DNA from: Hymenobacter crusticola
GTDB taxonomy: Bacteria; Bacteroidota; Bacteroidia; Cytophagales; Hymenobacteraceae
Reading direction: 5' to 3'
Length of the DNA stretch: 64,000 bases
NCBI RefSeq assembly: GCF_002154225.1
Contig: NZ_MTSE01000002.1
Coordinates: 372,001 to 436,000, forward strand
The translations under genes were made by a program, and so were the position numbers. The first letter of the stretch is position 1; the number at the start of each line of letters is the position of its first letter. The notes beneath the pieces are model-generated. The model did no database searches and was not told the DNA's origin. It saw only the letters and a program-made list of their open reading frames with translations. Shown piece after piece: positions 54,193-61,573 of the stretch.

Positions 54193-54945
54193 ATGAAATC
54201 TCCCAAGTCGCTTCTCTCTTTGTTTATGGCGCTTACCCTGCTTTTGGGTTCGTGCGCTTCTTCCAAGCAAGCCAATCAATCAGACGGATATTCTACCACA
54301 GGTTCGGCGAACGGGACTGGTCCTCGCAAAACCGGAATGAATAAAACCACAAAAGGCGGCCTGTTCGGCGCTGGTGGTGGTGCCGTAGCGGGTGCTGTTA
54401 TTGGCGGATTGCTCGGGGGGAAGAGTGGTACGGCCGCTGGCGCCATCATTGGAGCTAGTGTAGGCGGTGCCGGTGGTGCCCTGATTGGTCGCAAGATGGA
54501 TAAACAAGCCGAGGAACTACAGCGTGATATGCAAAACGCCAAAGTAGAACGCGTAGGAGAGGGCATCAAAATCACCTTTGACGCGGGTATACTGTTTGAC
54601 GTGAACAAAGCGGATCTACGCCCAGCTTCCATGACCGAGATTGAGCGCATGGCTACCGTGCTGACCAAATACCCCGACACCAACGTGCTGGTAGAAGGCC
54701 ACACCGACAACACTGGCTCCGATGCTATCAACCAGCCCCTATCAGAGCGCCGCGCCCAAGCCGTTGCAGATTACACGCGTACGAAAGGGGTAGATGCTTC
54801 GCGCATCACCACCAAAGGCTATGGCTCATCGCAGCCGCTTGCCGATAACTCTACCGAAGCAGGCCGCCAGGCCAACCGCCGGGTGGAAATTGCCATCTAT
54901 GCCAATGAAAAGATGAAGAAAGCGGCCGAAGCTGGTCGTTTGTAA
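54193..54945 (+). CDS. OmpA-domain lipoprotein with glycine zipper
   Basis: 250 residues. Lipobox LLGSC (C21). Residues about 50-100 form a glycine-zipper membrane hairpin (GGLFGAGGGAVAGAVIGGLLGG, GTAAGAIIGASVGGAGGALIG). Residues about 125-240 are an OmpA peptidoglycan-binding domain (VLVEGHTDNTGSDAINQPLSERRAQAV, GYGSSQPLADNSTEAGRQANRRVEIAI). YfiB/Pal-like architecture of an outer-membrane-to-wall tether. A close paralogue follows 398 bp downstream. The lipobox is the main difference between them. Confidence 0.9.
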   Translation: MKSPKSLLSLFMALTLLLGSCASSKQANQSDGYSTTGSANGTGPRKTGMNKTTKGGLFGAGGGAVAGAVIGGLLGGKSGTAAGAIIGASVGGAGGALIGRKMDKQAEELQRDMQNAKVERVGEGIKITFDAGILFDVNKADLRPASMTEIERMATVLTKYPDTNVLVEGHTDNTGSDAINQPLSERRAQAVADYTRTKGVDASRITTKGYGSSQPLADNSTEAGRQANRRVEIAIYANEKMKKAAEAGRL

Positions 54946-55343
54946 GCCACAACAACTGCCGCAACAGAAAAGCAGTGCTCCCAAGCACTGCTTTTCTGTT
55001 ATAAAAGCCCCTGACACTAAGTTTTTGGCGGCCAAAGCGTTTGGCGGGAAGTAGCAGCTTACCAGCAGCTGGGCTATAGCATAAAAGCAAGGAGTATTAA
55101 AAAATGCCTGTAATTTGCCGCTTAGTAGCAGTGTTCAAGGTAGCTGATACTGAAGGATGTAACGCTGATAAAAGCCTTTTACGAGGGTTTTTTTATCCTT
55201 TTCAAATAATTTATCAACCATTCTCAGCGTTTTGGCAAGGAGGTTGCAAAATGTTGGGTAGAAAAGGATTCCTTCAGAGCTATCGCTAAACACTTATCTG
55301 CCCTAGCTCACTTTTCTTACTACAAATAAATAAACTCAGAAAC
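54946..55343. other. Intergenic region between the two OmpA paralogues
   Basis: 398 bp: a terminator at its left, then an AT-rich stretch (55150-55340) that should hold the promoter of the second paralogue. A 61-codon frame at 55104-55289 lacks domain, signal or family support and is not called. Confidence 0.45.
54963..55000 (+). terminator. Terminator after the OmpA-domain lipoprotein gene
   Basis: 17-bp perfect stem (arms 54963-54979 and 54984-55000, loop CCCA). Confidence 0.82.
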
Positions 55344-56051
55344 ATGAAAACTCTCCGTTCGTATTTCGCCTTAATGCTAGCTTTCCTGCTGCTAGGCACT
55401 AGTTTCGCAAACGCCCAAGACTCAGCCAAGACCAAGAAGCCTTGGAGTAAAACTGCCAAAGGTGGTCTGCTAGGTGCTGGTGGTGGTGCCGTTGTAGGTG
55501 GCGTACTAGGCCGCGTAATTGGTGGCAAAAACAGCACGGCTGGTGGTGCTATCATTGGTGCTGCTGTAGGTGGTGGTGCTGGCGCTCTTATTGGCCGCCG
55601 CATGGACAAGCAAGCTGCTGAGCTGAAGAAAGACATGGAAGGCGCCAAAGTAGAGCGCGTGGGCGAAGGCATCAAAATCACCTTCAACTCGGGGATCTTG
55701 TTCGCTAAGAACTCGGCTACTTTGACCAGTGCTGCCGCTGAAAACATTAATACGTTGGCTGCCACGCTGAAAAAGTACGGTGATACCAACGTGCTAATCG
55801 AAGGCCACACCGACAACACCGGTACCGATGCCATCAACGATCCGCTGTCGAAGCGTCGCGCTCAGGCTGTCGCCAATGCTATCACGGCACAAGGCATCGA
55901 CACCTCGCGCCTAACGACCCAAGGCTATGGCTCGAAGCAACCAGTTGCTGACAACGCAACGGAAGCTGGCCGTACGGCTAACCGTCGTGTAGAAGTAGCC
56001 ATCTATGCCAATGAAAAGCTGAAGAAAGCTGCTGAGAAAGGCACCATCTAA
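55344..56051 (+). CDS. OmpA-domain protein with glycine zipper, non-lipidated paralogue
   Basis: 235 residues. Closely similar to the 54193 protein from KTKKPWSKTAKGGLLGAGGGAV onward: same glycine zipper, same VERVGEGIKITF linker, same OmpA domain. The N-terminus differs: a plain signal peptide (MKTLRSYFALMLAFLLLGTSFANAQ) with no lipobox cysteine, so it is predicted to be held by the glycine-zipper helices or soluble in the periplasm. The pair looks like a tandem duplication that diverged in anchoring. It has its own terminator. Confidence 0.9.
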   Translation: MKTLRSYFALMLAFLLLGTSFANAQDSAKTKKPWSKTAKGGLLGAGGGAVVGGVLGRVIGGKNSTAGGAIIGAAVGGGAGALIGRRMDKQAAELKKDMEGAKVERVGEGIKITFNSGILFAKNSATLTSAAAENINTLAATLKKYGDTNVLIEGHTDNTGTDAINDPLSKRRAQAVANAITAQGIDTSRLTTQGYGSKQPVADNATEAGRTANRRVEVAIYANEKLKKAAEKGTI

Positions 56052-56082
56052 GGCAAAGCGCTTAGCGCTTTAGCAGTAACGA

Positions 56083-56116
56083 AGCGCTGGTTCCAGAAGG
56101 AGCCAGCGCTTTTTTT
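56083..56116 (+). terminator. Terminator after the second OmpA paralogue
   Basis: 12-bp stem (AGCGCTGGTTCC with GGAGCCAGCGCT, one G-T pair) followed by seven Ts. Confidence 0.85.
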
Positions 56117-56207
56117 GTGTCCGTTAGAAGCTAGGTCTTATGTGCCAGTAAGCCGCCAGTGCTACCTAGCTCGTAACCTAGCGTTGGGCTAGCCGGTACA
56201 ACAGGCT

Positions 56208-56966
56208 ATGACCGCTGCTACCACCCTCACGCCCGACCAGAAGACCTGGCAGAACCACCTTATCCTGCATGATTTCTATGGCCCATTGCCACTGGCACCG
56301 CGCCGTACGCCCATGCGCGAATTGATTTCGACGTTGCTCTCGCACCGAACGACGCACGTGGCCGAAGAGCTAGCCTATAGCCGGATGCTGGAGGAGTTTG
56401 GCGATTGGGAAGGCGTACTTGCGGCGGCTTTGCCTGCTTTGGCCCATGCCATTCGCACTACCCGTTGGCCCGATACGCAGGCACCACGTATTCAGGAAAT
56501 CCTACGCCGCATTAAGGCCGAGCGGGGCGAGTTTAACCTGGATTTCTTGGCTGATTGGCCAGTAGAGAAAGGATTGCAGTGGCTAACGGATATGCCTGGT
56601 ATTGGCCTAAAAACTGCCTCGCTCGTACTTCTCTTTAACTTCCAGAAGCCGGTGCTACCCGTTGACACACACGTGCACCGAGTAGCACAACGCGTAGGAA
56701 TGATCGGTCCGAAAGTGTCGGTGGAAAAAGCGCATCAGTTACTGTTAGCGCAATTGCCTAAAGACGCGGTGGTGCTCCTCAACTTCCACAAACATAATTA
56801 TTGGCATGGGCAGCATATCTGCTTTTTCACGAAACCAGATTGCGTGCGGTGTCCGCTGAAGGGCTTCTGCAATTACTACGAGGAACATTATGGCCCGGCT
56901 ACGGCGGAGGCCCTAGCTGCTACCCCAAAGCACTGGGATACAGCTTGGGGTGAACTGCAGCATTGA
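56208..56966 (+). CDS. Endonuclease III-family DNA glycosylase/AP lyase
   Basis: 252 residues. HhH-GPD fold: the hairpin MPGIGLKTAS carries the catalytic lysine K135, and D153 in LPVDTHVHRVAQRVG is the catalytic Asp. The [4Fe-4S] cluster is bound by C205, C212, C215 and C221 (Cys-x6-Cys-x2-Cys-x5-Cys). It removes oxidised pyrimidines and nicks at abasic sites in base excision repair. The N-terminal 20 residues are extra relative to E. coli Nth and it may be a second, divergent Nth, so the symbol nth is withheld. The radical SAM gene starts 70 bp downstream. Confidence 0.9.
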   Translation: MTAATTLTPDQKTWQNHLILHDFYGPLPLAPRRTPMRELISTLLSHRTTHVAEELAYSRMLEEFGDWEGVLAAALPALAHAIRTTRWPDTQAPRIQEILRRIKAERGEFNLDFLADWPVEKGLQWLTDMPGIGLKTASLVLLFNFQKPVLPVDTHVHRVAQRVGMIGPKVSVEKAHQLLLAQLPKDAVVLLNFHKHNYWHGQHICFFTKPDCVRCPLKGFCNYYEEHYGPATAEALAATPKHWDTAWGELQH

Positions 56967-57036
56967 GGCAAGCTAGGTAGTAGACCGGGTTCATGTAAAA
57001 GCTTGTAGCTTGCAACCTAAAGCTAGCAGCTAATCC

Positions 57037-58020
57037 ATGCGCCTTGTTCATCATCCGGTCCTGTGTAATTACTACGTCACGTACCGGTGCAATGCGCGTT
57101 GCTCATTCTGCGACATTTGGGAGAAACCGTCCCCTTACATCCAATTAGCTGATGTAGAGCAAAACCTGCGCGACCTGAAGCGGCTTGGGGTGAGTGTTGT
57201 CGATTTCACGGGCGGCGAGCCGCTACTGCACCGCCAGATTCATGAATTTGTAGGCTTAGCCCACGACCTAGGTTTCATTACCACGCTCACCACCAATTGC
57301 CTGCTTTATCCAAAGTACGCAGAGCGTTTGCGCGGAAAAGTGGATATGCTTCACTTCTCCCTCGATGCTTCGGAAAAGGAAGTCCACGACAAAGGCCGCG
57401 GCGTAGCGTGCTTCGACTTTGTGCTCGAAAGCATTCGGGTAGCGAAGGAACTAGGAGAGCGGCCCGATATTTTGTTCACCGTTTTCCGCGAGAACTTAGC
57501 CGACTTAGAAGTTGTGTACCGTACCATTGCGCAGCCTAATGGCTTAATGCTCATCATAAATCCTGCTTTCGAGTACAACAGCGTGGCTACAGGTGAGCAG
57601 CTCACGACGGCGGAGCTAGACTACTTATCGGCTTTTGGCAAACGCAAAGGCGTGTATCTCAACGAAGCTTTTATTCAACTACGTCGCGATGGAGGCAACC
57701 ACGTGGCGGCGCCTGTGTGTCGCGCAGCTAGTACTACGCTGGTTATCTCTCCCAATAATGAGTTGGTGCTGCCGTGTTACCACCTAGGTACCCAACAGTT
57801 TCCTATAGCGGGCCAACTATTTGACCTTTATAACTCCACTAACGTGCAGCAACTAGCGGCATTGGAGGGACGCCTGCCACAGTGCGAAGGCTGCACCATT
57901 AACTGCTATATGCAGCCTAGCTTCGCCGTCGAAACCAGCAAATACTTCTGGCAGGCGCTACCTAGCACGTTGAAATACAACCTGCATAAAGGCACGTGGA
58001 AGCGAATGCTCGCACGGTAG
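57037..58020 (+). CDS. Radical SAM protein with SPASM-like C-terminal cysteines, unknown substrate
   Basis: 327 residues. The N-terminal cluster motif is C18, C22 and C25 (YRCNARCSFCDIW, Cx3Cx2C), followed by FTGGEPLLH and SLDASEKEVHDKGRG, all typical of radical SAM enzymes. C-terminal cysteines (AAPVCRAASTTLVISPNNELVLPCYH and CEGCTINCYMQPSFA) suggest an auxiliary Fe-S cluster. No partner peptide, carrier or tailoring gene lies nearby, so the substrate cannot be inferred. It follows an Nth homologue by 70 bp and may be co-transcribed. Confidence 0.85.
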   Translation: MRLVHHPVLCNYYVTYRCNARCSFCDIWEKPSPYIQLADVEQNLRDLKRLGVSVVDFTGGEPLLHRQIHEFVGLAHDLGFITTLTTNCLLYPKYAERLRGKVDMLHFSLDASEKEVHDKGRGVACFDFVLESIRVAKELGERPDILFTVFRENLADLEVVYRTIAQPNGLMLIINPAFEYNSVATGEQLTTAELDYLSAFGKRKGVYLNEAFIQLRRDGGNHVAAPVCRAASTTLVISPNNELVLPCYHLGTQQFPIAGQLFDLYNSTNVQQLAALEGRLPQCEGCTINCYMQPSFAVETSKYFWQALPSTLKYNLHKGTWKRMLAR

Positions 58021-58123
58021 AAAAAGTAATTGAGTAAGCAACTGAGTAGATTCTAGAGGAAAGCTTATTATCTGCTTAATTGCTTCCGGATCTAGTCGAT
58101 TCGCATCACTCGTTACTCTGCTC

Positions 58124-58651
58124 ATGCCTGCTCTGATTCTACCAGTTCACGGGATTACGCCCCAGCTAGGTTCCAATTGCTTCGTTGCCGACAACGCCAC
58201 CATCGTAGGCGATGTGGTGCTAGGTGCTGACTGCACCGTGTGGTTCAATGCCGTCATCCGCGGCGATGTAAACAGCATCCGTGTTGGCGAGCGAACGAAC
58301 ATTCAGGACGGGGCAGTGCTGCACTGCACCTACCTACGGGCCGCCACTACTCTAGGCGCGCGCGTTAGCGTTGGTCACCGCGCCATTGTACACGGTTGCA
58401 CCATTGAAGATGATGTACTGATTGGTATGGGCGCCATCGTAATGGATCACGCGGTGGTAGGCCAAGGCTGCATTATTGCGGCGGGTGCAATAGTGTTGGA
58501 GAACACACAATGTGAGCCTGGCTACCTTTATGCGGGAGTGCCTGCCCGCAAGATCAAGCCCGTAACCGAACAGCAGCGCAGCAACTTACTCCGCACAGCC
58601 GATAACTATGTGTTATATGCTAGTTGGTTCAGCGATGCCAATGCAAGCTAG
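58124..58651 (+). CDS. Gamma-class carbonic anhydrase-like hexapeptide-repeat protein
   Basis: 175 residues. Left-handed beta-helix built of hexapeptide repeats (VGDVVLGADCTVWFNAVIRGDVNSIRVG, IGMGAIVMDHAVVGQGCIIAAGAIV). The zinc histidines match gamma-carbonic anhydrases: H67, H85 and H90. Relatives (YrdA/CaiE/PaaY type) are not all active anhydrases. The C-terminal helix (PVTEQQRSNLLRTADNYVLYASWF) is typical. It is 103 bp after the radical SAM gene. Confidence 0.88.
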   Translation: MPALILPVHGITPQLGSNCFVADNATIVGDVVLGADCTVWFNAVIRGDVNSIRVGERTNIQDGAVLHCTYLRAATTLGARVSVGHRAIVHGCTIEDDVLIGMGAIVMDHAVVGQGCIIAAGAIVLENTQCEPGYLYAGVPARKIKPVTEQQRSNLLRTADNYVLYASWFSDANAS

Positions 58652-59016
58652 CAAGGAAAGAGCTAGCGTATAGATTGTAGGCGAATCTGGGTCCGACTCA
58701 CATTTTCGTGTGATTGACAAGCTAGTAGGCAGGATTATACTTTTGCCACACGGTTTCGCTATGAGCTTCGAGTATGATGACTGACAACATGGTTAAGCAC
58801 AATTAAGCGTGTTATATGTGCGCCTTTTATGGAGAGAATGCGCAAGTGTAAAAGCTAAGTTAGTTATTTATATGTAATATATTAATTTAAATATATTTGC
58901 AATTATGTCAATTTACTTGAACGCAAGACACATTCATTGCAATCAACTAATCTAAACTCTAGTAAAGATCATTTCTTCTTTTTCTCATATTCACCTCTTA
59001 TTTACCAACCTTTTTT
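58652..59016. other. AT-rich intergenic region before the TM2-domain gene
   Basis: 365 bp, notably AT-rich at 58850-59015 compared with the rest of the window. TATATTTG at 58892-58899 is a candidate -7 box for the downstream TM2 gene; no good -33 TTG. No gene recognised. Confidence 0.5.
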
Positions 59017-59049
59017 ATGAACAAATAATATGCTCACCTATTTGCCGTT

Positions 59050-59631
59050 TTGATAGGTGTCGCCTCGCTGTCCGCTTGTAGCAAAGCCAATTTTGCGTTC
59101 AAACCTGCGACTTCGCCTTATCATGGCAGCGCAACGCATATTGTAAGTATTTCTGCTTCTAGGGAAGAGGCTCCAAGAGTAACGCTTGACAATGCTACTC
59201 TGACTGCTTCGACGGAGGGTGCAGTTGCTCCAACCGTAACTTCTGCCTATGCTATTGCTCAAGCAGCAGCCGTTCCAGTAAAGATGAAAACTGCTGCTAC
59301 TCTAACTAAAGCTGCCAGCATCGAAGAAAAATCTATTACTACTGCATCTGCCAAAGCTGAGCGTAGAGTGGCGAAGCAGATGATCAAGCAGACTCTAAAG
59401 AAAGCACCAGAGGCGACAGAAGCCGGAGGGAAAAGTCAGGTGGTAGCCTTAGTCCTAGCTATCCTAGTTGGTGGGCTTGGCATTCACCGCTTCTATCTTG
59501 GCTATACTGGCATCGGAATAGTGCAGCTACTAACGTTGGGTGGTTGTGGCATCTGGGCTTTAATCGATCTAATTCGTATTATTACTGGCGACTTGAAACC
59601 AAAAGGTGGTGAGTACGCGAAAAAACTTTAA
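59050..59631 (+). CDS. TM2-domain lipoprotein with an apparent nonsense codon near its start
   Basis: 193 residues if translation starts at the TTG at 59050. The C-terminal part is a TM2 domain: VVALVLAILVGGLGIHRFYLGYTGIGIVQLLTLGGCGIWALIDLIRII (about 131-178), two membrane helices joined by a short loop. The region before it is Ala/Thr-rich and helical. Reading upstream in the same frame gives ATG 59017, AAC, AAA, then TAA (59026-59028), then YAHLFAVLIGVASLSAC, which completes a lipoprotein signal with a lipobox. So the gene seems to have lost its start region to a stop at codon 4, or starts oddly. Overlaps the DUF2752 gene. Confidence 0.7.
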   Translation: MIGVASLSACSKANFAFKPATSPYHGSATHIVSISASREEAPRVTLDNATLTASTEGAVAPTVTSAYAIAQAAAVPVKMKTAATLTKAASIEEKSITTASAKAERRVAKQMIKQTLKKAPEATEAGGKSQVVALVLAILVGGLGIHRFYLGYTGIGIVQLLTLGGCGIWALIDLIRIITGDLKPKGGEYAKKL

Positions 59632-59929
59632 GCGTGGTCGGGCGCTAGTTGTAGTCGTAGGTTCAGTTGGGCTTTGGCTTTTATTGCTAGTGCTACCAGC
59701 ATCCTTCTTCGATCATGGCCAATCAATCTGCTTGAGCCAACTGTTATTACATCGCGCATGTCTAGGCTGCGGTATGGCTCGTGCTTGCATGCATGCCTTG
59801 CATTTTGATTGGCAACAGGCCTGGAAATATAACCCGCTAGTCGTGATAGTGTTGCCTATGCTGACTTGGTTATGGGGTCAGGAAGTATGGAATCAGTCAC
59901 GACGACTAAGCCAAGAGCTCATTGATTAG
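59606..59929 (+). CDS. DUF2752 membrane protein
   Basis: 107 residues from GTG 59606 (or GTG 59609). It has the DUF2752 signature CLGCGMARACMHALHFDWQQAWKYNPLVV, with two membrane helices (about 13-33 and 75-92). These small proteins often lie beside TM2-domain genes, as here, where the reading frames overlap by 26 bp, so the products may act together in the membrane. Function unknown. It ends at a 29-bp hairpin. Confidence 0.85.
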   Translation: MVSTRKNFKRGRALVVVVGSVGLWLLLLVLPASFFDHGQSICLSQLLLHRACLGCGMARACMHALHFDWQQAWKYNPLVVIVLPMLTWLWGQEVWNQSRRLSQELID

Positions 59930-59938
59930 CACTAAGGA

Positions 59939-60000
59939 TTTTACTCAAGCATAAAAAAACGCTCTAGGTATCTAGAGCGTTTTTTTATGCTTGAGTAAAA
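59939..60000. terminator. 29-bp perfect bidirectional hairpin
   Basis: Arms 59939-59967 and 59972-60000 are perfectly complementary with a 4-nt loop (GTAT), carrying internal A-run/T-run tracts, between the DUF2752 gene (plus) and the CNNM-type gene (minus). Confidence 0.85.
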
Positions 60001-60018
60001 TGAAGCTGTCCCCGTTAC

Positions 60019-61359
60019 TTAATTATCCGATTCCAGGGCCTTCAAATCATTATCATCCGAAGTCGCGTCGGCACGTGTAACACGTAACTGGACCAAATCC
60101 ACCACTCGCTTCGAGCGTTTCAAAATGCGAAACTCGTAGTTCTCGAGCACGGCGACATCTCCTACTTCCGGGATGTTACCATAAATTAGGTTGAGCAAGC
60201 CGCCTACGGTCTCATAATCTTCGCCCTCAGGTAAAGGGTAAGGGAGGTACTCGTTGGCGTCGGAAATGGGGGTGGACGCGTTTACACGGTACTCGTTCTC
60301 GGATATTTTCTCCACTACGGGTACTTCGTTGTCGTACTCGTCTTGGATTTCACCAACGAGCTCCTCGATAATATCTTCAATAGTAACGATGCCAGAAACA
60401 CCGCCAAACTCGTCGCTCACGATGGCAATGTGCATATGCTTGCGCTGAAACTGGCGCAGTAGGCGATTAATCTTCTTCGTCTCGGGCACGAAGTAGGCTG
60501 GGCGCATAATCTTGGAAAGCTCCACTGACTCGTTGCGTCGAATGAGCTGAAGCAAGTCTTTCACGTAAAGAATACCCACAATATTGTCGATGGACTCCTC
60601 ATACACGGGGATACGAGAATAACCTTCGCTGTACACGGTTTCTAAGACGGTATCCTGGGGTGATTTCACGTCGATAGCGGCAATTTTGGTGCGCGGCACC
60701 ATAATTTGCTTTACCATTCGGTCGTTGAACTCGAACACATTCTCGATCAACTCGTGCTCCGACTCCTGAATCTCACCGCTCTGCTTGCTCTGGTCAAGCA
60801 ACAACCGGATTTCTTCGGCGGAGTGTACATCGCCGCTGTGCGTTACGTGACCACCAAACAAGCCTGCAACCAAGTTGGACAGCTTGTTCAACATCCAGAT
60901 AAATGGAAACGTGATGATGTAGAAGCCCCGCAAAGGCGCCGCGATAATCAAGCTTGTGTTTTCGGGTTGCTGAATAGCTAGCACCTTAGGTGCTTGCTCT
61001 CCAATGACAATATGTAACGTGGTAATCAGCGAAAACGAGGTGCCAAGCGCAACCCGGTGCACCGTTTCGGGCGACCACGCAAGGTTTAATTTGTGAATAA
61101 TAGCCAGTACAATCTCTGCTACGACACTCTCACCGATCCAACCCAGTGCGAGGGAGGCGAGCGTAATGCCCAGCTGCGTAGCAGAAAGATAAGCGTCTAG
61201 ATTTTGCAATAAGGTGAGCGTGAGCTTTGCTAATCGATTGCCTTCCTGCGCTTTCACCTCCATTTGAGAGAGACGCAGCTTGACCAGAGCAAACTCTGCT
61301 GCTACAAAAAATCCGTTCAGCAAAACCAGCAGAACGGTAAATAGTATGTTTAAGCCCAT
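60019..61359 (-). CDS. CNNM/CorC-type (hemolysin family) protein
   Basis: 446 residues. Domain order: DUF21/CNNM transmembrane domain (about 1-190, starting FTVLLVLLNGFFVAAEFALVKLRLSQMEVKAQEGNRLAKL), two CBS domains (about 205-340, IMVPRTKIAAIDVKSPQDTVL and MRPAYFVPETKKINRLLRQFQRKHMHIAIVSDEFGGVSGIVTIEDIIEELVGEIQDEYD) and a CorC_HlyC domain (about 355-440). Related proteins export or regulate Mg2+/Co2+ and are mislabelled hemolysins. Cation specificity is unknown. A minus-strand TACTTTTG box lies at 61405-61412. Confidence 0.9.
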   Translation of the reverse strand: MGLNILFTVLLVLLNGFFVAAEFALVKLRLSQMEVKAQEGNRLAKLTLTLLQNLDAYLSATQLGITLASLALGWIGESVVAEIVLAIIHKLNLAWSPETVHRVALGTSFSLITTLHIVIGEQAPKVLAIQQPENTSLIIAAPLRGFYIITFPFIWMLNKLSNLVAGLFGGHVTHSGDVHSAEEIRLLLDQSKQSGEIQESEHELIENVFEFNDRMVKQIMVPRTKIAAIDVKSPQDTVLETVYSEGYSRIPVYEESIDNIVGILYVKDLLQLIRRNESVELSKIMRPAYFVPETKKINRLLRQFQRKHMHIAIVSDEFGGVSGIVTIEDIIEELVGEIQDEYDNEVPVVEKISENEYRVNASTPISDANEYLPYPLPEGEDYETVGGLLNLIYGNIPEVGDVAVLENYEFRILKRSKRVVDLVQLRVTRADATSDDNDLKALESDN

Positions 61360-61404
61360 AGTGTCGGTTGCGTAGGCTTAGCCGGCCTAGCCCCCATGTT
61401 ATGA

Positions 61405-61412
61405 CAAAAGTA
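61405..61412 (-). promoter_or_regulatory. Possible -7 box (TACTTTTG) for the CNNM-type gene
   Basis: Matches TAnnTTTG on the minus strand, 46 bp before the start codon; the -33 element is not clear. Confidence 0.35.
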
Positions 61413-61573
61413 CGAGATTCCGCCCAAGCGGTTCGGGGTAAAGAATAAGACAACAGTCTGGCAAGCATGCTGGTTCATCTGGATTATCAATGCTTATAGC
61501 AGAAAGTGTGACACTTCCTGCCGAACTTTGTTTGTTCTCTTACTGAACTTTGCCTTTTTGTTACTGCATGTTT

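Noticed and set aside
54276..54731. Pro-rich antisense frames opposite the OmpA glycine zippers (also 55286-55837)
   Set aside because: The Pro/Ala runs are the complement of Gly/Ala codons, which explains their odd composition and their similarity to each other.
55104..55289. Possible small gene between the OmpA paralogues
   Set aside because: 61 codons with no signal, domain or start context, in an AT-rich promoter region.
57001..57036. Possible second copy of the reductase-ferredoxin inverted repeat
   Set aside because: Shares only short AGCT/CTAG-rich words, which are common everywhere in this window.
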